Shown in pieces: positions 20,885 to 32,492 of a stretch of DNA of 64,000 bases. A program made the translations under genes and the position numbers. The notes beneath the pieces are model-generated. The model did not search any database. It was not told the origin of the DNA and saw nothing but the letters and a program-made list of their open reading frames with translations. Numbering within the stretch: position 1 is the stretch's first letter; each line of letters starts with the position of its first letter. Source of the stretch: Mesorhabditis belari (taxonomy: Eukaryota; Nematoda; Chromadorea; Rhabditida; Rhabditidae); NCBI GenBank assembly GCA_958450365.1, contig CAUEEP010000750.1, forward strand, positions 1,016,501-1,080,500, in the 5' to 3' direction.

Positions 20885-23800
20885 CTAAATTTGTTCGCTT
20901 TTCATGTCAGCGACATGCGTCCTTGCGTTTTTGCTTCCTTGTAGATCCAAAAGAATATCGTTAATCTCTCGACCCTAAACTTTGCATGATCAATCAATTG
21001 CTGTCCTTCAATCAATTGCTGTCCGATCCCAGACTTGATTTCTTCGTTTATGTGACTGCTAGCTAGATAAGAACAAAGCCTTGGTTGAGATTATGCTATT
21101 ATCCTTTAGTTTACAATCAGGAAGTCTGGAAAAGGATTGCCTAGGTCCTATTTAGTTCCTATTTAGGTCCAATTTAGGTCCTATTTAGGTCCTATTTAGT
21201 TCCTCTATAGGTCCTATTTGGTTACTTTATAGTTCCTATTTAGTTCCTATTCAGTTCCTAATTATCCCTTGTTCCAAAAGCAGACTAAACTAACCTTTGT
21301 TTCCGGTAAATGCCACATAACATAAAGAAGACAAATGATCGATGGGATGATGAAAATTGGCACAAAGCATAGTGACCCATAAATCTAAAACATTTGTCGT
21401 AATGGTTACATACGTAATGGCATTTCAGCTTTGGCTTTGGCATTGGCTTGGCTAGGTTAGACCAAGCCAGACCAATCTGAACAATTTAACTTGGCTTTAC
21501 TGCAAGTTTACTAACAAAGATTGGAAGCTAGGTTTTAGCCTGCCTTCTGACCTCGCCTCGTCTTATTGTTAGCAATAAATTCCCTAGGTTAAAAGCCAAG
21601 TTTGAGCTTGGATTCTGGTCTGGTTTCTTGTCTGGTTTACGATTGGCTTACGACTCCAGCCTCCATTTAAAACATCTCTGTACAGCACCGCTTTACTGCT
21701 ACAAGAAAATGACAAATCCAGTCCACTAGAAAAAGTGAGTCTCTCAGTTTTGTAGACAAATCAATCTACAGTACTTTCAATCTACAGTACTGGACAATGA
21801 AATATCATATTTGAAAAATGATCGTCACTTTCGCACGTCTGTCACTCCCTTGTCTTTGAGTTTAAACTATTAGTGTTATACATTTTCTGAAAGCTCTTTT
21901 CAAGGGCTACACAATGGTAATATTAATATTTAGAAATACGGTAAAGACAAGGGAGTTATAGACGCACGAAAGTGACGATCGTTTTTCAAATATGATATTG
22001 TCCAGTACTGTAACTTAAGTCTCACATCAAATAACGGAATCGTGATAAAGCTGGTGATGACGACGAATATGCTATGCACAGCGTAACAAGAACAAAACAT
22101 TACGGATCTGAAAGTAATTTTGTTTATCTAAGCGAAAATTTGATTATCTTTACCGGTTGGAAAGTGGGACCAATTCTGCTGGAATCATCCATCCAATTGG
22201 ACCAATTCCAAACCTGAAGTTTACTGTATAAGTCAAGAGTTGGCAGATTTTATTCGTAATTTACACCAATGAACTACTTACTGGCTAAATTTACATTTAA
22301 AAAGCTCACCCGTATGCAAAAATAAAGACAAAAGTAGCTGCTAGTGCTTCAAGCGCTTTTTCGAAATAAGCAAAGGCGACGAAGAGAGAAAGCGCGGCGA
22401 TTCCAGTGAACCCTGAAAAACTGGAGAAATTCTTTTCTTTTCAAATTTTGAACCTGTTGAGAGCAAAAGAAATCTTCTGGGTAAGCGATCAATGAGCAGC
22501 GTTGAACAGATACAGGAAATCGTGAGCGCAACCATAAGACCCGAAGAAGACAATTGAGCGAAACTCCTGCAAAACCTTCCATATTATTGCATTTTTACTA
22601 GATTTTGTGGCTGTGGCTGTGGCGAATAGCCACTAAAAATTTACCTAACTCTGGCAGCCTAAAAATTGGAGAAATATTGAGGAAATCGGTGCGCCTTCAT
22701 TCTATTTCGCGCCCCAAATCATTTATTGTTTTGTAGCTTGTTAGCTGAGTATCTTGGGTTAAAGCCTATAGTTTTTCTTTGTGTTAAAGCCTATAGGTTT
22801 TGTAGACTAGCGCACTATCCAGTAGACAGCCGCTGCTCTTCCTTCCTGTCGTCGTGGTGCCCCTTTATAGGCTTGTATAAGGTGACAGTCTGGCGAAATT
22901 TGCCAAAACTTTGCACGCTTATATCTCGAACACCATGGCCCGTCAGCAAAAACAGATTACAGATTTCGAATTCTCGTAATCGATTTACCTTTGTGCCAAA
23001 GTTTCGCGTCTTCTGTTAGCTTCTGTTAGCTGAATATCTTGTGTTAAAGCCTATAGGTTTTCTTGGGTTAAAGCCTATACAAGGTATTAAAGCCTTGTTT
23101 TATCATTTATTGTTTTGTAGCTTGTTAGCTGAATATCTTGTGTTAAAGCTTATATAAGGCAACTGTTGTTCATTTGGTTTGGTTATCTTTCATTTTCTTT
23201 CTGCTTTCCTCTCATTGTGTGAAAGTTGTGTCCTAATTAGGACGAAATTGTTTCTGTTTTCTATCGTCGCTTTTAATTCAATTGTCGATCTTGTGTGAAA
23301 ATTGCTCAAGTAGCTCAAGAAGAGCTCAAGAGCCCAAAGATCCCGAGTCAGTCGGCTATTGAATAAAGTATTTTTAGTTCAAGTGAGATCAGATATCTCG
23401 AAACAAGAAATAACGTGTCTAGAGTGAAGAGTACCAAGCGAGAACAATATCTCTTTACAGTGGCTCTTTCTTTTACCCATTTCATCCATCTATCTGTACT
23501 TGCCGGGTCACTAAACTGGTTTGACCAAATTGATTTCTTGAACTTGTTACTTTTGATCTGCTTTTATTTACCTCTCAACACCGAGCCTCGTAAAGAAATG
23601 TGTACTGCTTTGGAGCAATGGATAGAAAGGCAGTGTTAAACACAAAGTGCAAATCGATAATCCAAAGGCTTTCTTCAAAGCTGTGTTCTTGAATAGATTC
23701 TAAACTTTGAATAACAATGCTAATATCTAGCTACCATACTGTAGCCTTGTCTGTGTTTTTCTCTTGTCCTGAAGCTTCTCGTAGCATCTCATCCAAATCA

Positions 23801-26800
23801 CTGAGATAATCAGCTCCTTGACCCTGATAAAACTCAAGCGATCGAATAGCTTGATTCTTATTTTTTCTAAAAATCATTGATTCAGAATTGTTTTCGGGAG
23901 TGGGACAAATGCGACCTTTTTTTTGCGCACCCGGACATTTGAGCACCTTTTCTCCGCACTTAGCCCATTAGCGCACCTTTTTTTCGCGTTTTAAAAAGCT
24001 CTAAAAGCTAATATTAACCAATTTCTATTCCAAAAGTTGTTTTTCTAGGTAATTTGAGGGCGTAGAATCGAAATTTTGGCATATCAGAGCTTGTGGAAGC
24101 GAACGGACGGAGTTATACAAAGAGAAAAATCAACAATTTTCTGTAATTTGACCTAGCCGTTTTGTCTAGCCGTCTAGCCGTTCAAATTGGTTCCACACGC
24201 TCTGTTATGTCAAAATTTGAATTCGACGCCCTCAAATTACCTAGAAAAACAACTTTTGGAATAGAAATTGGTTAATATTAGCTTTTAGAGCTTTTTAAAA
24301 CGCGAAAAAGGTGCGCCAATGGGCAAGGTGCGGAAAAAAAGGTGCGCAAATGTCCGGGTGCGCAAAAAAAAAAGGTCGCATTTGTCCCACTCCCTTGTTT
24401 TCAGCCAACCTCGAAAGCCATAAGTACTTTGGAGTCTCGGGCATGATAATCGAAAAAAGGATTGATGGAACTCCAACAATGACTGGAACTGCTAACAAGA
24501 TGAGCAGTGAATGACTGAAATATTTGCTTAATTCTAATTCTTATTCAAAGCAAACCCTAAAACATGGTCATTTCCAATGAGCATCCCGGCAAGTCCCATC
24601 ACACAGTAACCCGTTGAATAAAGAGATGACATTGTACCACGAAAGGAGGATGGAGAGATTTCCTGGTTATTGTTTAATGATAAATTCCTTCAGCTAACTA
24701 TTCTTTATTTGTAAAAGGTTGTCAGATACCTGTAAATATAAAATAAGCGCCGCATCGCTGAGAGGAGAAAAGCAGGAGCTGAGAATTCGGCCGAAGATCA
24801 AAATCTAGAACATAAACTTGGACTTCTTTACAAAGCTTTACAAAGCTCTTACAGAAACAAAGCCCTTACAGAAACAAACCCAATTATTCTTTCAACTTTT
24901 ATTTGTTCATGATTTTTCATCTTTCACAGCTTTTATCTCATCATAAACTTCTGTATAGTTAAAATGAATACCTCCGGATAATCAGTGAGTGAAGCAAGGG
25001 TTTGAAGAGTCCCCGCAAAAGTCATCATTGTGATTGAGACAGTGAATGCAACTTAAATGCACTTTAGCAATTGAAAACGGTTATCGGACATCTGATAAGC
25101 CCCCCAATCCAACTTTCAGTTCAAATATCTTGGTGTTGGGTTGTTCAATTTAAACATTTTTAATATCATTAGATGCGCCAAGTCTTTGCTCTGCCCATTG
25201 GTATAAAAACTATTTAAATTGAACAGCCCAACACCAAGAAATTTGAGCTCAAAGTTAGATTGCCAATGGCAAAGGGGGCGGGACGCTTGTTAAATGTCCC
25301 ACAATCTTCCACTCCACGGAGTGGCATCTCAGCTTGGCTTGGCTGACTGGCTGAAAAACTCCTGCCTGCATTATGTTCTTCTCTACTACAGAAGGCTTTG
25401 AACCTATTCAGTCAGTGACTTAAGATTAACAATAGGCTTGAGCAAGCTCTGATTGTGGTTCAAGCGGCTGACTCAACCGCTTGAACAAATTGATCCTGAT
25501 TCTTGGCAAGTTTGGTCCAGCTTCGAATCACACTATAAAATCTTCCCAAATCGGGTGGGACTTACGCCCCTTTTCTCTTTGCCAATCCAACTTTGAGCTC
25601 AAATATCTTGGTGTTGGGTTGTTCAATTTAAACATTTTTAATATCATTAGATGCGCCAAGTCTTTCTCTGTCGATTGGTACAAAAACTATTTAAATTGAA
25701 CAGCCCAACACCAAGATATTTGAGCTCAAAGCTGGATTGCCAATGGCAAAGGGAACGGGGCCATTGTGGGACCCTTTATAGACGATCCGCCCCTTTTGCC
25801 AATAACAATTCAACTTTGAGCTCAAATTTCTTGATGTTGGGCTATTCAATTTAAATATTCTTAGTATCATTAGATGCGCCAAGTCTTTCTCTGTCGATTG
25901 TCGCAAAAACTATTCCAATTGGACAGCCCAACACCAATATATTTGAGCTCAAAGTTGGATTGGCAAAAGGGGCGGGGCCAGAAAGACCTTTTATACACGC
26001 CCCGCCCCCTTCGCCATTGAGAATCCAACTTTGAGCTCAAATATCTTGGTGTTGGGCTATTCAATTTAAGTATTCTTGGTATCATGAGATACGCCAAGTC
26101 TTTCTCTGTCGATTGGTACAAAAACTATTTAATTTGCACAGCCTGACACCAAGAAATTTGAGCTCAAAGTTAGATTGCCAATGGCAAAGGGGGCGGGACG
26201 CTTGTTAAATGTCCCTCAATCATTGAAAACATCAAATACTTACCCTTTCTCCCATATCGATCGCAGATCAGCGGTGAGACGAGTGCCCCGGCTACCTGAC
26301 CTCCATACCAAACACAGTTCAGAACCGAGCGTAAAAGAATGAGCTGAAAAAAGTTCTATCATTGTTTCTATCGTTGATAGTGTTTTTGATGGAAGCTCAC
26401 ATGTTGCTGATCGATGTCAATATCTCGATTAGCGTAGCTCTTTTGAAAGAATTCGTCCACCCGATGTACGGCAGTGTTCAAAGAGGTGTGAGTGAAAGCA
26501 GCTAAATGGCAATCTGATTACAAAAAGCTAATCCTAGCTTTTAAGTTTTTACATGATGTACATATTAAGACAAATGTTGCACCAAAAGATAGAGACAAAA
26601 GACAAAAGGCTATTGTCAATAAAGTCACATCTCAAAATACATTATTGAAAAGAGAAAAATTGCATTTTTATTGGGTTGGTGAATTAAAAACTGCCGGCTA
26701 TTGTCATATGGTTTGAGCACTTTCTTCAAAAGAAACCCATTGGCATCAAGAACTAAGAACCTAAGATGTGCGCTCTGTCAATCAAATCACGAATCTAATC

Positions 26801-26859
26801 TTACCGGGAAAATTCGTGATCGCTGTCAGCACACAACCAATCAGGAAAAGTTTCCACAT
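20885..26859 (-). CDS. SLC2-type (GLUT-like) sugar transporter, interrupted by a MITE
   Basis: Exons on the minus strand: 26859-26805, 26501-26401, 26343-26244, 25051-24972, 24804-24730, 24662-24556, 24514-23735 (holding the MITE), 22566-22454, 22412-22310, 22213-22154, 22107-22026, 21384-21295 and 20974-20885. All phases close. Landmarks: start MWKLFLIGCVLTAI with TGA just upstream, VDEFFQKSY, then DRYGRK (MFS loop motif), ILIFGRILSS, EISPSSFRGTMSSLYSTGY, MPETPKYLWL (PESPR-like), DRLPRRFLLL, GIGPIGWMIPAEL (GPGPIPW-like), and HLPETKGREINDIL (PETKGRT-like). It encodes about 442 residues without the MITE. Some 44 residues covering TM7 (the QQLSGINA region) were not found between 22567 and 23734. 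That stretch looks rearranged, so the gene may be damaged there too. By family these are facilitators of hexose transport at the plasma membrane. The actual substrate is unknown. Confidence 0.85.
21145..21265. repeat. Minisatellite of TTTAGGTCCTA units
   Basis: About nine units of 13-15 bp (TTTAGGTCCTA, TTTAGTTCCTA). It lies in the last but one intron of the transporter gene. Confidence 0.85.
22717..23400 (+). repeat. Repeat-rich stretch, possible solo LTR
   Basis: The sequence TTTTGTAGCTTGTTAGCTGA occurs at 22731 and 23112, and TTAAAGCCTATAGGTTTT several times. A TATATAAGGC box is at 23151 and a GAATAAAG polyadenylation-like signal near 23362. This could be a long terminal repeat left in the transporter gene, but I could not define its ends. 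Confidence 0.3.
23896..24394. mobile_element. hAT-like MITE inserted in a transporter exon
   Basis: 499 bp with inverted ends GGGAGTGGGACAAATGCGAC, flanked on both sides by the identical 8-bp sequence TTGTTTTC (23888-23895 and 24395-24402). An 8-bp duplication is typical of hAT elements. It is almost wholly palindromic, with long arms (TTTCTATTCCAAAAGTTGTT and its complement). Removing it and one TTGTTTTC restores an open exon of 273 bp with correct phases on both sides. Confidence 0.92.
25095..26215. repeat. Tandem array of palindromic units in a transporter intron
   Basis: Four units of about 190-230 bp. Each is nearly palindromic: an arm AACTTTGAGCTCAAATATCT, TGGTGTTGGGCTGTTCAATT, a short centre (ATGCGCCAAGTCTTTCTCTG), then the complementary arm. 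GC-rich spacers (GGGGCGGGGC, GGGCGGGAC) separate them. It lies in the intron between 25051 and 26244. Confidence 0.9.
26671..26740 (+). mobile_element. MITE family A, copy 5, left end only
   Basis: Begins TTGGGTTGGTGAATTAAAAA after TA, and breaks off after AAAGAAACCCAT. It lies in the first intron of the transporter gene. Confidence 0.75.
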
Positions 26860-27311
26860 TCAAAGCACAAGCGATTTCCGAAAAGATTAAAGATTAGAGT
26901 GTAGCTGGAAAGATTCAAAAAATTGCACTGCCAGAGATTCCAGAAAAAGCATACCATGATGCACCCTAGTGATGATTGAAAGGGAAATTTTGATTGTCTT
27001 TCTCCTTTTCTCCGATTTCTTTGCATATTTCTTCGCCAGAGATAAGAGATCATTAGTTCAACGGGTTGCTCACATCAAACCACCAAACCATTCACCTCAA
27101 TCCAATCAAACGGGTGCGCGGAAAACAAGAGACTTTTCAGGGAAATTTCCATAGCTCAAAAGAGAGAAAGGCGCCACGTGAAATGGATTCCAAACATATT
27201 GCTCATTGTCTTCATTGATTGATTTGAACGAAATGCGCTTGACTTTTGAGTCACTGTTATTGAAATAGAGATTGTGACACACTGTCATTGTGAGAAAACC
27301 ATTCATAGTTA

Positions 27312-27574
27312 CCGTAAATACTGTAATAGTACCCCATCCCCCTCGTACAGTCGCGTAGTCGCAAAAGTTTTTTAGTATTTCGTTTTTTCGTACTTTCGTA
27401 CTTCCAAAAAATGCGTCTTTGGTATCAAAAAATAGCCCTGAATTTCAGCTTTCGTTTGATACCTAAGCGCACATTGTAGCATAAACCAGTGTCGAGAAAA
27501 GCGCGTCCAAAGCTAGACTACGCAACACTCTGCACCGTCATTATGGGGCTGGGGTACTATTACAGTATATACGG
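27312..27574. mobile_element. MITE family L, copy 1 (pogo-derived)
   Basis: About 263 bp with ends CCGTAAATACTGTAATAGTA and the near inverse TACTATTACAGTATATACGG. The interior carries GCGTAGTCGCAAAAG and AAGCTAGACTACGCAACACT. The ends match those of the 2.4-kb element with the pogo-like transposase at 42.2-44.6 kb, so it is a short non-autonomous relative. Confidence 0.88.
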
Positions 27575-27984
27575 TGAAACCAGACACCAGTCTTAGCAAG
27601 ACTTTGGCTGAATCGATCTACAGAATGGGGCAGAATTCTGGCAATCAATATACTTTACGGCCTAGAGCCAAAAACTTATAAACACAATTCAAAACTGAAA
27701 CAATTTAAACAGAAAATTCACGTTTTTCAAAAACATCTTCCTTTGCGTCGATGCAAGCTTGAATAGAGAAACGATCAGCCTCCATTTGAGAAAGTTCTTC
27801 TTCCTGTAATTCCAGGAATTTTTTGATTTGCTATAGACTAAATCAAGGGCAATTCTTGACCCGATCTTTATATCGAATGTATCAGATCAATCACCGACTG
27901 CCGTCATGGCCGACTGGCTAGGAGCCCTGTATCTTAGTCGGGAGATCGAGGCTTCAATCTCATTGGCTAGCTTATTGGTTCTTT

Positions 27985-28240
27985 TTCTGAAGCCTTGCTA
28001 GCTTGCTATTGTAAGCCTTGTTGGCTTGTTATTGTAAGCCTTGTTAACTTGTTATTGTAAGCCTTGTTAACTTGTTATTGTAAGACTTGTTAACTTGTTA
28101 TCGTAAGCCTTGCTAGCTTGCTATTGTAAGCCTTGTTAACTTGTTATCGTAAGACTTGTTAACTTGCTGTTGTAAGCCTTGTTAGCTTGCTATTGTAAGC
28201 CTTGCTAGCTTGCTATTCTAAGCCTTGTTAAATTGCTATT
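27985..28240. repeat. Minisatellite, about 24-bp unit, ten or eleven copies
   Basis: Unit TAAGCCTTGTTAACTTGTTA followed by TTG, with GCTAGCTTGCTA variants. It lies about 360 bp upstream of the next CTLD gene. Confidence 0.95.
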
Positions 28241-28599
28241 GTACACCACTTTCCTGACGTAAATGTTTCAATTTCAATTTCAAAATCCTTCTCTACGTCT
28301 GGGATTTTCTCTAATTGAAAATGATAACATTTTTTGCTTGTAAAAGAAGCTTTTGAGTAAATAATGCTTTGAAAACATTGTTATCACAGACATTTTTGTT
28401 TTGCAATTTACTTTTACAATAATTTTGAAAGCTCAGGGGAATTGGCTTCAACTTGTTGACAGCAAAGTAATCGTTTGTATAAAAGCTCTCTTCTTTGAGT
28501 GAGGGACTCATTTTAAGGTTTAAAATTGGTCTGAAATGGTTCGAACGAGTGTTGTATTCTACTTTACAAGAGTATTCAATTTTACAAGTGTATTCTTGA

Positions 28600-29816
28600 G
28601 TGAGTTTTTCAAACAATTTAAGTTTTCACAGCTTCAAATGCATTATCATAATTGAAATCCAAGCTTTAGTCTCCTTGTCTGAAGCGATTTGCCCAAAAAG
28701 CGGCATCTCTGGAACAACGCCGGGCAGCTGCTATTTTGGCGTCAACTTTAACGAGTCCTTCAGAAAAGCGGATAAGTTCTGTAGAGAGTGAGTTTTTCAG
28801 CCAAACACTAGTCAAAGCATTACCTCAATTGGAATCTATCTGTAGTTATTTGCAATCAACCTGTAGTTACCGCCAAGCAAGATGAAGCGGGCTTCCTAAA
28901 ACTCAAGAATATAGCCTCTGAAGGAATCCCTAGTAGAGCACGATAAGTTCTAGATTTTACGCAAACTTGGCTTCAATTCCTTCAGAAGCCGACAACGTTA
29001 AAGTCCTGGAGTTGGGTCGAGAGCTTTGCGATGTGAGTTTAAAGCTGGTTTAAAGATGGTTTAAAGCTGGTTTAAAGATGGTTTAAAGCTGATTTAAAGC
29101 CATATTCTTAGGAAGCCCGCTTCATCTGGCTTGGCGGTACTTTTGATGGACATAATATCACTTGGCTTGATGGATCTCCTGTCACTTTTAGCAATATGGT
29201 TGCAGGTATTTGAATTGGATTAAGTGCTTGAAAGTATACGTCAAGCTTCAGGTACCGAAGCTGGAAATTTGATCATGAACTTGGACACTGGAAAATGGTC
29301 AACAGCCGCCTGGAACGAGTTGCTGCCTTTCATTTGCATTGAGAGAACCCCTGTAAGTTCTGGAAGCTGGAAATGCTATCAACTTTCAATCTCTAATCTT
29401 AACTACAGTAAGCTGAATAGCAAAGGATTTAGACAATGTGGTGAATAGCTAGCTTTCGAATAGCTTTCGAATTCTTCAACCTAGCAAACTCAGGCGAACT
29501 TTTATCTCAGACTTTTAGTGCGACAGAATACTGTAACTTAGTACCTAACGGAACTAGAAATGACTCTTCAATTCAATCATTCCGAAAACTTTAGATTACG
29601 ACAACAGTTGTTGTGTCAACATTGCCTGCATCGACTTGCCCGGATTGCCCGGTGTGCGAGACGACCACAGTTCATCCACCTTGTCATATAACCACAACCA
29701 CAACGCTTCTCCCGTCAACAACCTATAGTCACATTGATCCTCGACCAACAACCGATCCCCCAGAGCAGCCTACGATGAACCCAGGATCGGGTGATCCAAC
29801 TCCACCGACTGTTTAA
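28600..29816 (+). CDS. C-type lectin domain protein with Thr/Pro-rich tail
   Basis: Exons: 28600-28787 (start uncertain), 28955-29033, 29112-29205, 29252-29352 and 29595-29816. All phases close, giving about 227 residues. The single CTLD reads ICPKSGISG, SCYFGVNFNESFRKADKFC, NLASIPSEADN, FIWLGGTFDGHNITWLDGS and ENLLPFICIE-type end (WNELLPFICIE seen). The last exon is a mucin-like tail rich in Thr and Pro with four Cys (CPDCPVC, PPCH). The domain layout suggests a secreted glycan- or microbe-binding protein, as in worm clec families. A possible signal segment (CIIIIEIQALVSLSEA) precedes the domain, but it holds a Glu, and a separate signal exon may have been missed. The paralogue at 32.5 kb has the same exon borders. 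Confidence 0.8.
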
Positions 29817-30100
29817 AACGGTGAGCAAATGGATTGAGCGCTATTCTGCCTCAGCTATTCGCTATTCTGCTAAATCCCAAATAGTAAACTTGATTCTTTG
29901 TTATCTAACTACCGTAATTATTCTAATAGCATCTCTCCCCTATAATGACAGCATCCACAATACTCCTCGTTGCTCTGTTGTGGCTCTGAGCGCTACTCTG
30001 CCTTGAAATCCCAAATAGTACCTAGCGACCTCGCGATTCGGCTTCCACAACCAAACCGGCATCAGCATTTTGCTAAAAAGCAGAGGATCCATTAATCATT
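29817..30100. other. Non-coding spacer
   Basis: Nothing supported apart from two related short stretches (CCTCAGCTATTCGCTATTCT and CTCTGAGCGCTACTCTGCCT), each near a CCCAAATAGTA. Confidence 0.5.
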
Positions 30101-30101
30101 G

Positions 30102-30322
30102 GGGTATTGTCGCGTAGTCTAACTTTACACGCTCCGTTCTCCGTGCTGTTTTATGTTAGAATGTGCGTTTGAATGTCAAACGATAGGCTTTCTAATCTAG
30201 TATTTTTTGTAACCAAAAACATTATTGAGAGAAATCTGAAGGCTGAGGAAAATGTCTTTGTAAAACGTCAGGTAGACTACGTGACTGTACGGGGGGACTT
30301 CTATTAGAAGAATTACGGTAGC
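30102..30322. mobile_element. MITE family L, decayed copy
   Basis: Carries GTCGCGTAGTCTAACTTTA near the left and CTACGTGACTGTACGGGGGG near the right, matching the interior order of the family. The ends are eroded (ATTACGGTAG on the right). Confidence 0.6.
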
Positions 30323-31017
30323 TTGTATTTTACAATGTGAAGACCGCATCGATTCCAAAATCGACCGTTTTGAATCAAACTTTCTGTGAACACATAGACA
30401 TCAATGTAAAAGTTTTAACTATGTAAATATTGTAAATGAATTCGATTTTGTCATTTTCAAACTCCCTTTGTTCTTTCATTGTACATAATAAAGCTTTTGA
30501 ACTTTTAAAACTTGAGATAAAGCGCCCAAACAAAGTAAAACAGTTTAAACATTGAAATTTGCTTGCAAAATTTTCTTTGATGAAGCAAAAAGCTTCTCCA
30601 TGTTTCTGCAAAACAAATGATTTCACTTTTGGTTCAATGATTCAATGATTCAATGATTCAATGCAAGCTTTAAAATTTTCCATGATTATTGACCTAATGA
30701 GCTCCGTGTTTACCGATTTTTCATCGGTTTAAAAAGCTTATTTTCAAAAACCCTCTTATCAATCATTTCTGCATTTCTGCAAAACAGTGATCTCACTTCT
30801 TATATAAAGCTAATATTTTGATTTATTTCGTCAAAAAAATTGTTGACAAAGAATTGCTAACAAATTTCAAAGGTTGTCGAAATCATCTTCCTGATAAATT
30901 GAAGTTTAAGTTACCAACTAATTAACAATGACTAGATATTTAGATTTAAAATTCTATTTCTAGTTTGGAGTTTTGTTCAGATAGGTATGAAAAACTGAAA
31001 TACTTGCTTGAGAAGAA

Positions 31018-31125
31018 TTTAGAACTTGTCGGAGCTCATTGTCCGAAAAATGGCATCAAGGGACTAGATGGAGCTTATTACTTTGGTATCAACGTCAATG
31101 AGACATTCAATGGCTCAATTCAATG
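31018..31125 (+). pseudogene. Fossil CTLD first exon
   Basis: After TTTAG the frame reads ELVGAHCPKNGIKG, then GINVNETFNG and a stop. This is a diverged copy of exon 2 of the gene at 32.5 kb. A Cys is lost (AYYFG for SCYFG), and the last part is scrambled by a small duplication (TCAATG). No further exons follow. Confidence 0.75.
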
Positions 31126-31499
31126 AGACATGAGCTGATAACTTTTGCTTAACATAGTGAGTGACTTAATTTGAGTAAAAAAAAGTAATCCGATTAAATC
31201 CTCGAGTCAGCTTTCAACTTTTTCATACATTTTTTAATGCGATGAGCCGCGATTCTCTTCATCTGAATGAATTGAAGCCAACTGAGCCTAAGCCAAATGA
31301 ATAGAAGCCAGCTGTGCTTCGCGATGCAGGCCTCTTGAGCTTTTGGTTGATTCAGGTTGAAAAATGGGTACTTTCCCTATAACGGGAGGGATTTTTTTTC
31401 TCTGCACCTTGTTTATTTATTTAGTAAATTTGTTTTACATGCTTGTTTTAATTCTTTTTACATTTGGTACATTTCAAACGTCAGGAAACACCTCTAACC

Positions 31500-31870
31500 C
31501 TTAGAAAAAGCATAGTTATGCACCACACGTTAGCCGTGCGATGCATAACTGCGGCTCTGTAGGTGACGTCCGTGCTGGCCCGTGATGCGCGACCGGGAAG
31601 TGACCTGCGTCACACCGTGGTTTTTATTGGCCCACCTGTGGTCTCTGGGAAATCGGTGCTCTGGGAGACCACGTGAGGCGCAATTCTTACATCTGGAGGA
31701 GCGTAAACTAGCCATATTTTGTTCAATAGGCAGTTGTGAGTGGTGCGGGCGGGCACGTGTGCTGCAAGCTCTCACGGGCCTCGCCTACGGCGCCGCTTAT
31801 GTGCAGAGCCGAAGCCTAGTAAATAGCAGGCCCGCCACAAGGGAAGCCTATGAGTTTTAGCGAAATAAAC
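31500..31870 (+). other. GC-rich island of unknown nature
   Basis: Much richer in G and C than all sequence around it. Begins with a hairpin-capable AGTTATGCACC to GGTGCATAAC-like pairing (AGTTATGCA and TGCATAACT at 31514-31551), holds GCACGTGTGC and CGCCTACGGCGCC, and ends at a GAAATAAACTG signal. Both strands have open frames of about 80-90 codons, as expected from composition alone. A retroelement LTR or a transferred segment are possible readings. Confidence 0.4.
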
Positions 31871-32492
31871 TGTTCTTATAAAATCAAATATGCAAAAATT
31901 TGAGAAAATCAGCAAAACAACAGATTTCTTTCATTTTACCAATTAAAATTGATAAGGAAATTTTGTGTTCAGGTTAACAAAGTTTTACGAGTGACGAAAA
32001 TATTAGCAATTTGCCAAATATTAGAATAAATTCCTCCTCATTTGGCCATTTGCAATAAACAATCTTTCTAGTACTTTGTAATAACAATGCATTCATAAAA
32101 CCAAAGCATTGTAACCAATTCAATCGCGCTACTTCAGAGGAACCAGCTCTAGGCAACAACTTCTAATAAATTTTTAAAGCGTTTTCTAGTCTACAATATT
32201 TAGTGGGAGATTCAAGAACTTTATTCTAAAATTTTGCTTTAAAAGAGATTTGCAATTCCTCATTCAATTCCTAGTACACATTTCACATGACCGCCTTCGC
32301 CTTAAATCGCTTATCAGTAAAGTTCATGCAACGTTCTTTTTTTGAATATATTTTTCGTCACTCGTAAAAACTTTGTTGACCTAAATATAAAATTTTTTCA
32401 TTCAATCTTGCCTGATAAAATAGAGGAAGTCTGTTGTTTTGCAGATTTTCTTTCAGTGAGCATCAAATCCAGCAATCTGTATTCATTTGAAA
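31871..32492. other. Non-coding spacer before the two-CTLD gene
   Basis: AT-rich and without supported features. It presumably holds the promoter of the gene that starts at 32493. Confidence 0.4.

Noticed and set aside
23415..23639. 75-codon plus-strand open frame with hydrophobic stretch
   Set aside because: No homology, no splice context, and it lies antisense inside the transporter gene in repeat-rich sequence.
24285..24420. Continuation of the transporter exon into sequence rich in Phe and Ala
   Set aside because: That part is the hAT-like MITE. The exon resumes beyond its other end.
31530..31860. Open frames of 80-90 codons on both strands of the GC-rich island
   Set aside because: High GC lowers stop frequency. 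The two frames overlap on opposite strands, and neither shows a domain, signal peptide or splice context.
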